NCBI RefSeq assembly: GCF_018388465.1
Contig: NZ_CP074404.1
Location: 2,976,001 to 3,040,000, forward strand
Direction of reading: 5' to 3'
DNA length: 64,000 nt
Source: Cellulomonas fengjieae
GTDB taxonomy: Bacteria; Actinomycetota; Actinomycetes; Actinomycetales; Cellulomonadaceae
Positions within the stretch are counted from its first letter, which is position 1. Every line of letters starts with the position of its first letter. The position numbers and the translations under genes were made by a program. Positions 52,888-61,644 of this stretch are shown here, piece after piece. The notes below the pieces were generated by a model that saw only the letters and a list, made by a program, of their open reading frames with translations, ran no database searches and had not been told where the DNA came from.

Positions 52888-52903
52888 ATGTTAGCGCTAA
52901 CAT
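52888..52903. promoter_or_regulatory. AraR-type LacI operator before araB
   Basis: ATGTTAGCGCTAACAT, a perfect 16-bp palindrome with the central CG usual for LacI-family sites. It lies 59 bp before the araB start and downstream of the cupin gene. A two-mismatch relative lies before ytfQ (47024-47039). Confidence 0.8.
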
Positions 52904-52972
52904 CCAGCCTTCTGACCATCTCGGGACGCCGACGGCTCCGCGGTCGCCCACGAGAGGCACGACCGCGTGCGC

Positions 52973-53311
52973 TCAGCCGTGCGACTCCCGCCCGACCCCC
53001 GTGACCGTGGTCAGCAGGAAGGTCGAGTCCTCGACCGCGTGCACCGAGTGCCGCTCGTGCGTGAGCACCCACAGCTGGCCCGTCGTCGCCTCGATGTCCC
53101 CGTCGGCGGACGCCACGCGCACCCGTCCGCCGATCACCTGGAGGGTCGCGGCGTTCGGGGAGTTGTGCTCGCCGAGGCTCGAACCGGCGGTCAGTGCGAT
53201 CACCGTCTGACGCAGCTCGCCGTCGTGGGCCACGATGCCCGCGGAGCGTCCGTACTGGTCGGCGCGCGCGGCGTCCAGGTGCTGCGCAGCGAGCTCGGGG
53301 ATGTCGATCAT
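52973..53311 (-). CDS. Small cupin-fold protein
   Basis: 112-residue single-domain cupin: LTAGSSLGEHNSPNAATLQVIGGRVRV, then ATTGQLWVLTHERHSVHAVEDSTFLLTTV. Probable metal-binding His residues are at EHN and HERHSVH. No enzyme activity can be assigned; stand-alone cupins of this size often bind small ligands. ATG at 53311 overlaps the lacI stop, so it is the third gene of proC-lacI-cupin. Confidence 0.8.
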   Translation of the reverse strand: MIDIPELAAQHLDAARADQYGRSAGIVAHDGELRQTVIALTAGSSLGEHNSPNAATLQVIGGRVRVASADGDIEATTGQLWVLTHERHSVHAVEDSTFLLTTVTGVGRESHG

Positions 53312-54351
53312 CGGTCCTCCAGGTGGGTCGGCCGTGCTCCGAGGGTACGGCCCGGCACCGAGCTCGCACGGATCACCAGCTCGGCCGGCAGCTGCTGGCG
53401 CGCGACGTCCTCACCAGCGAAGGCGGCCTGCAGCGAACCGACGGCCAGGCGCCCGAGCGCCCCGAAGTCCTGCCGGACGGTGGTCAGCGGCGGCGTGTAG
53501 TGCGCGGCACCGGCCTCGTCGTCGAAGCCGACCACAGCCACGTCGTCGGGCACGCGGACGCCGGACTCCCAGAACGCGTGCAGGAGCCCGAGCGCGAGCT
53601 GGTCGTTGGCCGCGAAGATCGCCGACGGCACACCCTCGCGGACCATGCGCAGGCCGAGCTCGTAGCCGTCGGCGGCGTCCCAGCCGACCTCGATGTGCTC
53701 CGGCGCGGCCGGGCCGCTGACCTCACGCCACCCGGCGAGCCGGTCCTGGGCGTCGAACCAGTCCTGCGGGCCCGCGACGTGGACCACGTCGGCGAACCCC
53801 TGGTCCAGCAGGTGCTGGGTGGCCAGCCGGGCCCCGTGCCGCTGGTCGACGCCGACGGCGTGCAGGTGTGCCACCGGCGGCACGTCGGACGCCGAGGAGA
53901 TCAGTACGACGGGGACCGGCGAGGCGATCGCCGCGATCGCCTGGGCGACCTCCGTGGTCGGCGCGATGATCGCGACGCCGTCGACGCCCTGGTCGAGGAA
54001 GTGCTCCACGGCGGTGTGCATGCTGTCGGCGTCGACCTGCCGGATGGTCGCCACCGAGACGTACCAGCCGACCACGCGCGCGGCCTCCTCGAGCCCGACG
54101 AGCGTGCTCGTCGGCCCGTACAGCGCGGTCGCCGGCGTGACGACGCCGAGCGTGCCGGACCGCCGGGTGACCAGCGCGCGGGCAGCGCTGTTCCGGCGGT
54201 AGCCGAGCCGGAGGATGGCCTGCGTGACGCGGTCCCGGGTCTCGGGCCGGACGCTCGGGTGGTCGTTGAGCACCCGGGACACGGTCTGGTGGGAGACGCC
54301 GGCGAGCGCGGCGACGTCGCTCATGGCCGGCGGGCGCGCGGCGCTGTTCAT
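53308..54351 (-). CDS. araR: LacI family regulator, probable arabinose repressor
   Basis: 347-residue LacI/GalR regulator. The helix-turn-helix is near residues 10-33 (MSDVAALAGVSHQTVSRVLNDHPSVRPETRDRV) with hinge SAARALVTRRSGTLGVV. The effector domain has VVHVAGPQDWFDAQDRLAGW and IFAANDQLALGLLHAFWESG. Its position just upstream of araBDA, and the palindromes before araB and ytfQ, suggest repression relieved by arabinose. ATG at 54351 overlaps the proC stop. The symbol reflects inferred function, not homology to the GntR-type B. subtilis AraR. Confidence 0.85.
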   Translation of the reverse strand: MNSAARPPAMSDVAALAGVSHQTVSRVLNDHPSVRPETRDRVTQAILRLGYRRNSAARALVTRRSGTLGVVTPATALYGPTSTLVGLEEAARVVGWYVSVATIRQVDADSMHTAVEHFLDQGVDGVAIIAPTTEVAQAIAAIASPVPVVLISSASDVPPVAHLHAVGVDQRHGARLATQHLLDQGFADVVHVAGPQDWFDAQDRLAGWREVSGPAAPEHIEVGWDAADGYELGLRMVREGVPSAIFAANDQLALGLLHAFWESGVRVPDDVAVVGFDDEAGAAHYTPPLTTVRQDFGALGRLAVGSLQAAFAGEDVARQQLPAELVIRASSVPGRTLGARPTHLEDR

Positions 54352-55181
54352 CAGTGCTGCCGGCCGAGCTCGCGCGAGCGGTCCCGGGCGGCCAGTGCCG
54401 CGGCGACGATGCCGGCCCGGACCCCGTGCGCGTCGAGCACCTGGACCGCGGCGACGGTGGTCCCCCCCGGCGACGACACCCGCTCGCGCAGCACCGCCGG
54501 ATGGTCGCCGGACTGCGCCGCGAGCGCCGCGGAGCCCTCGACGGTGGCCACCGCGAGCCTCGTCGCGAGGTCCCGGGGGAGGCCGAGCAGGACGCCCGCC
54601 TCCGCCATCGCGTCGATCAGGTAGAACGCGTAGGCCGGCCCGGAGCCCGAGATGGCGGTCACCGCGTCGAGGTCCTTCTCCTCGACGCGGACCACGAGGC
54701 CGGTGGCGGCGAGCATCTGCTCCACCAGGACCAGGTGCCCCTCGGTGGCGTGCGTGCCGGGCGCGATCGCGCTGGCGCCCTTGCCGACGACGGCGGGCGT
54801 GTTCGGCATGACCCGGACCACGGGCTGAGCGGGCTCGAGGTGCTGCTCGTAGACGGCGAGGGGCAGCCCGGCTGCCACGCTGACCACCAGGGCGCCCCCG
54901 CGCAACGCGTCCTTGACCTCGGCCAGCACCGCGGCCACGACGTTCGGCTTGACCGCCAGCAGCACCACGTCCGCACGGGCCGCCGCCTCGGCGTTCGACG
55001 CCCCGGTGCGCACGCCGTAGCGACCGGCGAGCTCGTCGGCCCGCTGGACCACGCGCTCGGTGACCTCGACCTGCTCCGGCACCCATCCCGCGGTCAGCAG
55101 CGCGCTGAGCAGGGTCTCCCCCATGACACCGCCGCCCAGCACGGCGACCTGCGGCCTGTCGCCGGTGGCCTCGTCGGTCAT
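54351..55181 (-). CDS. proC: Pyrroline-5-carboxylate reductase
   Basis: Last enzyme of proline synthesis, NAD(P)H-dependent. The Rossmann start is VAVLGGGVMGETLLSALL near residue 12. Further signatures are VVLLAVKPNVVAAVL, VVRVMPNTPAVVGKGASAI, and the C-terminal TAISGSGPAYAFYLIDAMAEAGVLLGLPRD and RVSSPGGTTVAAVQVL. 276 residues. ATG at 55181 with GGAGG 7 nt upstream. First gene of an overlapping run with the LacI regulator and the cupin. Confidence 0.95.
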   Translation of the reverse strand: MTDEATGDRPQVAVLGGGVMGETLLSALLTAGWVPEQVEVTERVVQRADELAGRYGVRTGASNAEAAARADVVLLAVKPNVVAAVLAEVKDALRGGALVVSVAAGLPLAVYEQHLEPAQPVVRVMPNTPAVVGKGASAIAPGTHATEGHLVLVEQMLAATGLVVRVEEKDLDAVTAISGSGPAYAFYLIDAMAEAGVLLGLPRDLATRLAVATVEGSAALAAQSGDHPAVLRERVSSPGGTTVAAVQVLDAHGVRAGIVAAALAARDRSRELGRQH

Positions 55182-55263
55182 CGTCGTCCCTCCGTCCGTG
55201 CCGCCGGTGGGCGACGCCGCGAGCCTACCGACGCCGGGCACGCCCAGGCCCACCCCGACCACG

Positions 55264-55323
55264 GGCGAGAACACCGTGGGTCGCGTTCCGCAGACCCAGG
55301 ACACGACCCAGGTTGTTCTCGCC
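55264..55323. repeat. Long imperfect inverted repeat upstream of the mannanase gene
   Basis: Two 20-bp arms (55264-55283 and 55304-55323) match at 18 of 20 positions across a 20-nt centre. They lie in the 258-bp gap between divergent proC and man26. As neither gene ends here, it is more likely a regulatory dyad or leftover element than a terminator. AT-rich promoter-like sequence follows at 55360-55385; nothing else is seen in the gap. Confidence 0.75.
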
Positions 55324-55439
55324 GCGTCGACCTCCGCAACGGACCTGTCCGGTTCACCCTTTGTTTGGTAACTTGAATAACTCTGTCACCGCTCGCCCGC
55401 GGATGCCGGCTCCGGGGGCGGGACCACCCAGGAGGTTCG

Positions 55440-58379
55440 ATGAAGAACCGCTATGTCACGCGCGCCCTCACCGCCGGCATCACCGCCCTCGCACTCAGCG
55501 GGATCGTGGCCCTGCCCGGGCGCGCGGCCGAGACCGTCACGATCGTCGACCCCGATGCCAGCCCGCTGACCCGCTCCCTGTTCTCCTACCTCGACGACGT
55601 GCGCGGCGACGGCATCCTGTTCGGCCACCAGCACACGACGTCGTACGGGCTCACGTTCACCGGCGCGGACGGCGTCCAGTCGGACGTGAAGAACATGACC
55701 GGCGACCACCCCGCTGTCTTCGGCTGGGACACGCTGATCCTGCAGGGCGACGAGGCCCCCGGGTCGGCGGGCAACACCACCGACCAGAACATCGCGGCGC
55801 TCGACGACTACATCACCCAGGCGCACGAGCTCGGCGGGATCAACACGCTCTCGGCGCACATCGAGAACTTCGTGACCGGCGGCAGCTTCTACGACACCAC
55901 GGGTGACACCCTGCGGGCCGTGCTCCCGGGCGGAGCCAAGAACGCCGAGCTCAACGCGTACCTCGACGACATCGCCGCGGCCGCCGACGGAGCGCGCGAC
56001 GCCGACGGCAACCTCATCCCGATCATCTTCCGGCCGTGGCACGAGAACGCCGGCTCGTGGTTCTGGTGGGGCGCCGCGTTCGGCTCACCGGGCGAGTACA
56101 AGGAGCTCTACCGGTACACGGTGGAGTACCTGCGCGACCTCAAGGGCGTCTCCAACTTCCTGTACGCCTTCGGCCCGGGCAGCGGCTTCGGCGGGAACGC
56201 CGAGCAGTACCTGCGCACCTACCCGGGCGACGCGTTCGTCGACGTCTTCGGCCTCGACGCGTACGACAACACCGGCTCCGAGGCGTTCCTGGACGGGCTG
56301 GTGGCGGACCTCGGCATGATCGCCGACCTCGCGGACGCCAAGGGGAAGGTCTCCGCCTTCACCGAGTTCGGCGTGACCAACGGCGTCGGGACAGGCGGCT
56401 CCAGCCCCGAGCAGTCGTTCACCAAGGTGCTGGACGCGATCAAGGCGGACCCTCGGGCCAGCCGGTCCGCGTACATGCAGACCTGGGCCAACTTCGACGC
56501 GGGCCAGCACTACGTGCCCGTGACCGGCGACGCCCTCCTGCCGGACTTCCAGGCGTACGCGGCCGACCCGTTCACCCTGTTCGCCGGGGAGGTCACGGGC
56601 GCGTTCGACCGGGCCGTGGACACGACGCCGGCGGGCCCGATCCTGCACATCGCGTCCCCGGCCGACGGCGCCCGCGTCGCCACCTCGCCGACGACCATCC
56701 GCGCCACGGTCCAGAACGTCGACGCCGACCGCGTCTACGCCACGGTCGGCGACACCGAGATCGACCTCTCCCCCGGCGACGGCCTCTGGTGGTCCGCACC
56801 GTGGGACATCCCCGCGGAGCAGCTGGACAACAGCACGCAGACGCTCGAGGTCCACGTGGTCGTCGACGGCGTCGAGGTGCTCACCGAGAGCTCGTCGGTG
56901 GTCCTCGGGCCCCGACCGACGTTCGGTCCCGGCGTCGTCGACGACTTCGAGGGGTACGGCGACGACACCGCGCTGCGCGCCGAGCTCGTCTCCTACGGCG
57001 CCAACACGTTGTCGCTGGACACGAGCGGGCCGTCGCAGGCGCTGCGGATGGACTACGACTTCGCCACGCAGACCTACACCGGGTTCGGCAAGCAGGTCAG
57101 CGGCGACTGGTCGTCCTTCAACGAGCTGGCCCTGTGGGTCGACCCGGACGGCTCCGGCAACACGATGGTCCTGCAGCTCGTCGCCGGTGGCGTCTCCTAC
57201 GAGGCATACCCGTCGCTGGAGGGCACCGAGCCCGGCGTCGTGACGTTCCCGTTCGTCGACTGGCGACCGGCCCCGTGGGACACCGCCAACGCCGACCGCC
57301 GGATCACCGACGCAGACCTGCGGGCCGTCTCGCAGCTCAACATCTACGTCAACGCGGCCGAGGACGGCACGGCGGCCTCGTCGGGCAGCATCGTGGTCGA
57401 CGACATCGCCGCCCTGCCGGGGGTCGAACCTCCGCCGGTGTTCTCCGACGTGCTGCCGGGGTCGCCGAACGTCGACAGCATCATCTGGCTGCACGAGCAG
57501 GGGCTCGTCGACGCCTACGCGGACGGCACGTTCCGGCCGAGCAGGCCGCAGACGCGCCAGGACGCGGCGACGCTGCTCTACCGGTACACGGACTCGACGT
57601 TCGTCCCGGCGGTGCGGAAGCCGACGTTCCGCGACGTGCCCAAGAAGCACGCCGCGTACACGGCGGTCGAGTGGCTGGCGCACGAGGGGCTCGTCGACAC
57701 CGGGATCCCGCTGTTCCTGCCGAGGGCGCCGCTGGACCGCTCGTCCGCGGCGGAGCTGCTCTGGCGCCTGGCGGGTTCGCCGGAGCCCGCGGCACCCGAG
57801 GCGTTCACCGACGTCCCGTCGTGGCACCCGTACGGCACGGCCATCGCCTGGGCCACCGAGACCGGCATCATCGTGCCGACGTCGGCCACGAGGTACGGCG
57901 TGCTCACGGTGGTCACCCGCGGTGACTTCGCCGGGTACCTCGACCGGTACGACCACCGGCCGTCCCCGCTGGAGCCCGTCGTGCTGTCCGACTTCACGGA
58001 CGGCGCGCAGGGCTGGGGGCCGGTGGGCGAGGGCACGGCCACCGGTTCCGACGGAGCGCTGACCATCGCGGCCGCGTCTCCCGACGGCGGCTGGTTCGGG
58101 GTCGCCCCGGCGGTGGCTGACTGGACCGGGCGCACCGAGCTCCGGTTCGACGTGGTGTCCACCACCGGGTTCGACACCAAGGCGGCCCTGCAGGTGGGCT
58201 CGTCGTGGACCTGGTGCGAGACGGCGCAGGTGGGCTGGATCGCCGGCCCGACCGCCGACGTCGTCGTCGACCTGGCCACCCTGAGCGCCGAGTGCGGCGC
58301 CCAGCTGTCGGACGTGAAGAAGGTCAACCTCTACCTCAACGCCGGCACCCACGTCCTGGACGACGTCGAGCTCCACTAG
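55440..58379 (+). CDS. Modular beta-mannanase, GH26 with CBM-like and SLH domains
   Basis: 979-residue secreted enzyme. Signal peptide 1-30; GH26 catalytic domain about 31-385 with acid/base Glu202 (RPWHENAGSW) and nucleophile Glu309 (FTEFGVTN); an Ig-like segment about 400-490; a CBM23-like region about 498-660 (VDDFEGYGDD to IVVDDI). Three SLH motifs follow at about 667-840 (each FSDV/FRDV/FTDV), then a C-terminal beta-rich module about 847-979. The order matches Cellulomonas fimi Man26A. SLH motifs imply attachment to the cell wall. ATG at 55440 with AGGAGG upstream. Confidence 0.93.
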   Translation: MKNRYVTRALTAGITALALSGIVALPGRAAETVTIVDPDASPLTRSLFSYLDDVRGDGILFGHQHTTSYGLTFTGADGVQSDVKNMTGDHPAVFGWDTLILQGDEAPGSAGNTTDQNIAALDDYITQAHELGGINTLSAHIENFVTGGSFYDTTGDTLRAVLPGGAKNAELNAYLDDIAAAADGARDADGNLIPIIFRPWHENAGSWFWWGAAFGSPGEYKELYRYTVEYLRDLKGVSNFLYAFGPGSGFGGNAEQYLRTYPGDAFVDVFGLDAYDNTGSEAFLDGLVADLGMIADLADAKGKVSAFTEFGVTNGVGTGGSSPEQSFTKVLDAIKADPRASRSAYMQTWANFDAGQHYVPVTGDALLPDFQAYAADPFTLFAGEVTGAFDRAVDTTPAGPILHIASPADGARVATSPTTIRATVQNVDADRVYATVGDTEIDLSPGDGLWWSAPWDIPAEQLDNSTQTLEVHVVVDGVEVLTESSSVVLGPRPTFGPGVVDDFEGYGDDTALRAELVSYGANTLSLDTSGPSQALRMDYDFATQTYTGFGKQVSGDWSSFNELALWVDPDGSGNTMVLQLVAGGVSYEAYPSLEGTEPGVVTFPFVDWRPAPWDTANADRRITDADLRAVSQLNIYVNAAEDGTAASSGSIVVDDIAALPGVEPPPVFSDVLPGSPNVDSIIWLHEQGLVDAYADGTFRPSRPQTRQDAATLLYRYTDSTFVPAVRKPTFRDVPKKHAAYTAVEWLAHEGLVDTGIPLFLPRAPLDRSSAAELLWRLAGSPEPAAPEAFTDVPSWHPYGTAIAWATETGIIVPTSATRYGVLTVVTRGDFAGYLDRYDHRPSPLEPVVLSDFTDGAQGWGPVGEGTATGSDGALTIAAASPDGGWFGVAPAVADWTGRTELRFDVVSTTGFDTKAALQVGSSWTWCETAQVGWIAGPTADVVVDLATLSAECGAQLSDVKKVNLYLNAGTHVLDDVELH

Positions 58380-58385
58380 ACCGCG

Positions 58386-58429
58386 ACGTCCGAGCAGATG
58401 TGGGTCCTGACCTGCATCTGCTCGGACGT
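58386..58429 (+). terminator. Terminator hairpin of the mannanase gene
   Basis: ACGTCCGAGCAGATG (58386-58400) pairs perfectly with 58415-58429. A short inner stem GGTC-CT-GACC sits in the loop. It begins 6 nt after the mannanase stop and ends just before the next gene. Confidence 0.75.
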
Positions 58430-58442
58430 TGGGGGATCCGCC

Positions 58443-59381
58443 GTGCCACGATGGGGCGTGCGCGATCCGATGATGGCGATGCTGCTCGAGCGGCTGCACA
58501 GCGCGGGGATGACGGATGTCGTCGAGGTGGAACCGGCACCCGGTGGCCTCGCCGCGACCGCGGGACTCGCGCGCCGCGGCGACGGCTCGTCGGTGTTCGT
58601 CAAGGCGTTCGCCGAGTCACCGTCGGACGACGCCTTCGCCGCCGAGGCCGAGGGGCTGACCTGCCTGCGGACGGCGGGCGGCATCACGACTCCCACGGTC
58701 GTCCTCGCCACCCCGGACGTGCTCGTCCTGGACGTGCTGCACCCGCGGCCGCGCGACGAGGCGTTCTGGGAGCAGCTGGCGCACGCGCTCGCGCGCCTGC
58801 ACACCTCGACGACGCACCCCCGGTTCGGGTGGCACCGCGACAACTGGCTCGGCCGCCGTCGCCAGGTCAACACGTGGGAGGACGACGGCTTCACCTTCTT
58901 CGCCCGGCACCGGTTGTTGCGCTGGCTGGACGAGCCACGGGTCCGCGAGGCGCTCGACGCCGCGGACCGGGCGGCCCTGGAACGACTCTGCGCGCGGCTG
59001 CCGGAGCTCCTGCCGGACCGGCCCGCGTGCCTCGCGCACGGCGACCTCTGGGCGCAGAACGTGCTGGCCACCGCCGACGGGACCCCGGCGCTGATCGACC
59101 CGGCGGTGTCCTACACGTGGGCCGAGGTCGACCTGGCCCACCTGTGGACCACGGCGCCGCCGCCCGAGGCGCACGGGTTCTTCGACCTGTACGCCGAGCT
59201 CACCGGGAGTGACGCCGGCTGGCGCGACCGCATGCCGATCCTGCAGCTGCGCCAGCACCTGGCCGTGATCGCGCAGTTCGACGACGACTGGGGCGCCGCC
59301 GACCAGGCCCGCGCGACGCTCGCGCCGTTCCGGTCAGGACGCCGGCAGCAGCAACCCGTCGCGGACCAGACCGCGGGCTGA
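58443..59381 (+). CDS. Fructosamine kinase family protein
   Basis: 312-residue protein kinase-like (APH/FN3K) enzyme expected to phosphorylate protein- or amine-bound ketosamines for deglycation. ATP-site Lys in SSVFVKAFAE; GWHRDNWLGRRRQVNTWEDDGFTFFARHRL is the family signature; the catalytic loop is CLAHGDLWAQNVLATADGTPALIDPAVSY. Start uncertain: GTG 58443 follows GGGGGA by 6 nt, GTG 58458 or ATG 58470 are possible. The last 16 residues are coded by sequence overlapping the convergent methyltransferase gene by 48 bp. Confidence 0.83.
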   Translation: MPRWGVRDPMMAMLLERLHSAGMTDVVEVEPAPGGLAATAGLARRGDGSSVFVKAFAESPSDDAFAAEAEGLTCLRTAGGITTPTVVLATPDVLVLDVLHPRPRDEAFWEQLAHALARLHTSTTHPRFGWHRDNWLGRRRQVNTWEDDGFTFFARHRLLRWLDEPRVREALDAADRAALERLCARLPELLPDRPACLAHGDLWAQNVLATADGTPALIDPAVSYTWAEVDLAHLWTTAPPPEAHGFFDLYAELTGSDAGWRDRMPILQLRQHLAVIAQFDDDWGAADQARATLAPFRSGRRQQQPVADQTAG

Positions 59382-60881
59382 GGGCAGCACGTCCGCGGCC
59401 ACCGCGTCGGCGCCGACCTCCAGCAGGGCGCCCAGGGCGTTGACGATCTGGCCGACCGTGAGCTCGCCGTCGCACACGCCGACGAACCCGGCGAGCGCGG
59501 TCCCCGCCTGCACGGCCCGGCCGAACCCGCCGCCCTGGCGCAGCAGCACCACCTGCGGGTCGGGGTCGCCGGGGGTCAGGTACCGCTCCTCGGTGACGTC
59601 CGGCGCGACGACGAGCCGCTGGTCCGCCAGGTCGTCATCGGTCATCGCCGCGAGCCAGTCGTGCGCGGCCAACGACGCCGCGATCGCGGGACCGAGCGGC
59701 TGCCGGACCGTGCCGGTGACCTCCTCGAGCCGACGCAGCGACGGCTCACCGACGGGCCTACGCAGCGTCACGATGCCGAACCCGATGCCCTCGACGTCGC
59801 GCGAGGCGAAGTCGTCCAGCCACTGCCCGTACCGCTGCGCCCAGGCCGCGCGGTCGCGGTCCGGGGTCGTGCCGCCGTCGCGGATCCACGTCTCGGCGTA
59901 CTGCGCCGGGTCCTGCAGCTCGCGCTGGACCACCCAGCCGTCCAGCCCGCTCGCGTCGAGCCACGACCCCACCCGGTCGTGCCACTGCTCGCCCCGGCGG
60001 ACCTCCCAGTTGCCCAGCAGCTGCGCGACGCCACCCGGCGCCAGCACCGCGCCGACACCCTCGATCAGCTCGCGCACGATCGCGTCGCCCGCCCGGCCGC
60101 CGTCGCGGTACTCGTACGACGGCATCCCGGGGGTCCGCGGCGTGATGACGAACGGCGGGTTGCTCACGACGAGGTCGAACCGCTCCCCGGCGACGGGCTC
60201 CAGCATCGACCCCTCGCGCAGCGCGAGCCGGTCCTCGTCCAGACCGGCGAGCGCGGCGTTGAACCGCGCGAAGGCCAGCGCGCGCCGCGAGATGTCGGTG
60301 CCCACGACCCGCCGGGAGTGGCGCGACGCGTGCAGCGCCTGGATCCCACAGCCTGTGCCGAGGTCCAGGACGTGGGCCCGTTCGTCGCGCACGGTGACTT
60401 GCGCGAGCGTGGTGGAGGCCCCGCCGACGCCGAGCACGTGGTCGGTCCGCAGCGCCTGCCCGGTGGCCAGCTCGCCGAGGTCCGACGCGATCCACCAGTC
60501 GACCTCCCCGGTTCCGTCGACCGCGGTGTACGGGCGCAGGTCCACCCGAGCGCGGACCTGGTCGCCGTCGACCTCCACGAGTCCCAGCTGCTCGGCGCCG
60601 ACGACCGTGAGGGTCGGCAGCGCGCGCTCCAGGGTGTGCCGCGGGGTGGTGACCCCGAGCAGGAAGGTCCGGATCAGGGCCGCGACGACGTCGTCGGCCG
60701 CGGCGGCCGTGGCCCGCAGCGCCGGCACGGGCTCCTCGCGGTGCAGCGCGTCCGCGGCGACCGCCCCGAGCACCTCCTCGACCCCGACCACCCCGTAGCC
60801 GGACGCGGACAGGTCGGTGCGGAGCGCGTCGACGAGCCGCGCATCGGTCAGGGGCGCACCGGGCGCAGGAGCAGAGGGCAC
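59334..60881 (-). CDS. Class I SAM-dependent methyltransferase (PrmC-like core)
   Basis: 515-residue protein. A helical N-terminal region of about 130 residues precedes the methyltransferase core: motif I VLDLGTGCGIQALHASRHSRRVVGTDISRRAL, and catalytic NPPF in FDLVVSNPPFVITPRTPG. NPPF/NPPY motifs act on amide or exocyclic amino groups, as in PrmC and N6-adenine enzymes. A C-terminal domain of about 150 residues is unassigned. Substrate unknown. GTG start at 60881 in the absence of an in-frame ATG; upstream sequence is GC-rich without a clear ribosome binding site. Confidence 0.82.
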   Translation of the reverse strand: MPSAPAPGAPLTDARLVDALRTDLSASGYGVVGVEEVLGAVAADALHREEPVPALRATAAAADDVVAALIRTFLLGVTTPRHTLERALPTLTVVGAEQLGLVEVDGDQVRARVDLRPYTAVDGTGEVDWWIASDLGELATGQALRTDHVLGVGGASTTLAQVTVRDERAHVLDLGTGCGIQALHASRHSRRVVGTDISRRALAFARFNAALAGLDEDRLALREGSMLEPVAGERFDLVVSNPPFVITPRTPGMPSYEYRDGGRAGDAIVRELIEGVGAVLAPGGVAQLLGNWEVRRGEQWHDRVGSWLDASGLDGWVVQRELQDPAQYAETWIRDGGTTPDRDRAAWAQRYGQWLDDFASRDVEGIGFGIVTLRRPVGEPSLRRLEEVTGTVRQPLGPAIAASLAAHDWLAAMTDDDLADQRLVVAPDVTEERYLTPGDPDPQVVLLRQGGGFGRAVQAGTALAGFVGVCDGELTVGQIVNALGALLEVGADAVAADVLPSARGLVRDGLLLPAS

Positions 60882-60910
60882 GCCGCCATCATCCCCCGGC
60901 GGCTGACGCC

Positions 60911-61579
60911 TCACTGCGGCAGCGTCACCTCGACCAGGAGCGGGCGGTGGTCGCTCGCGTGCAGGACCTCCGGGCCGGACAGGATCGTCGCCGCGCCGGG
61001 GAGCAGGTCGGGGGTCGTCAGGACGGCGTCGATCCGGTGCTGGGGGTCGACCGCCGGGAACGTGGGGCCGCCGGCGGGGTCGGCGTCGACGAGCACGCTG
61101 GTCAATCGCGTCCAGGTGGGGCCGTCGGGCAGCTCGTTGAGGTCGCCGAGCACCACCGTGCGCGTCGCCGGCACGTGGTCGCGCAGGAGCTCGGACAGGT
61201 GGGCGGCGCGCTCGTCGCGCACGAGCGACAGGTGCACGACGACGAACCGGATGCCGTCGACGGTGGCCACCGCGACGCCGCGCTTGGTGCGGCCGGACAG
61301 GTTGGGCAGCCGCAGCGCCGAGCGCTCCGAGACGGACCGGCCGGGCGCGACCAGCAGGGCCGTCGTGCGGGCGCCACGGCCGTTGACGACCGTGCGCATG
61401 CCGACCGCACGCGCGAACCGCCACATGCGCCACCGGCCGAGCAGCCCGCGTGGGGGCTCCTGCACCCCGAGGACGTCGGGCGCGGCGGCACGGACCACCG
61501 CGATCACGTCCGGGCGGGACACGTGCAGGCCCTTGACGTTGTAGGTCATGACGCGCAGGCGGTCGAGGGGTGAGGTCAC
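60911..61579 (-). CDS. Endonuclease/exonuclease/phosphatase family protein
   Basis: 222-residue EEP-fold phosphoesterase. Metal and catalytic residues are in VMTYNVKGLH, VLGVQEPP, VVLGDLNELPDGPTW and ASDHRPLLVEV. No signal peptide. Substrate (DNA, lipid or nucleotide) not determinable. GTG start at 61579 has GAGGA about 8 nt upstream; an in-frame ATG at residue 11 is possible. It lies 29 bp before the methyltransferase in the same direction. Confidence 0.87.
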   Translation of the reverse strand: MTSPLDRLRVMTYNVKGLHVSRPDVIAVVRAAAPDVLGVQEPPRGLLGRWRMWRFARAVGMRTVVNGRGARTTALLVAPGRSVSERSALRLPNLSGRTKRGVAVATVDGIRFVVVHLSLVRDERAAHLSELLRDHVPATRTVVLGDLNELPDGPTWTRLTSVLVDADPAGGPTFPAVDPQHRIDAVLTTPDLLPGAATILSGPEVLHASDHRPLLVEVTLPQ

Positions 61580-61644
61580 CGGGACATCCTCGCGGGGATC
61601 GGTCCCGCGGCAAGCCGGCGGCGTGGTGGCTAGCGTGGTGCACC

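Noticed and set aside
58398..58442. Upstream ATG for the fructosamine kinase at 58398
   Set aside because: It lies within the terminator hairpin of the mannanase gene and adds residues coded by the stem.
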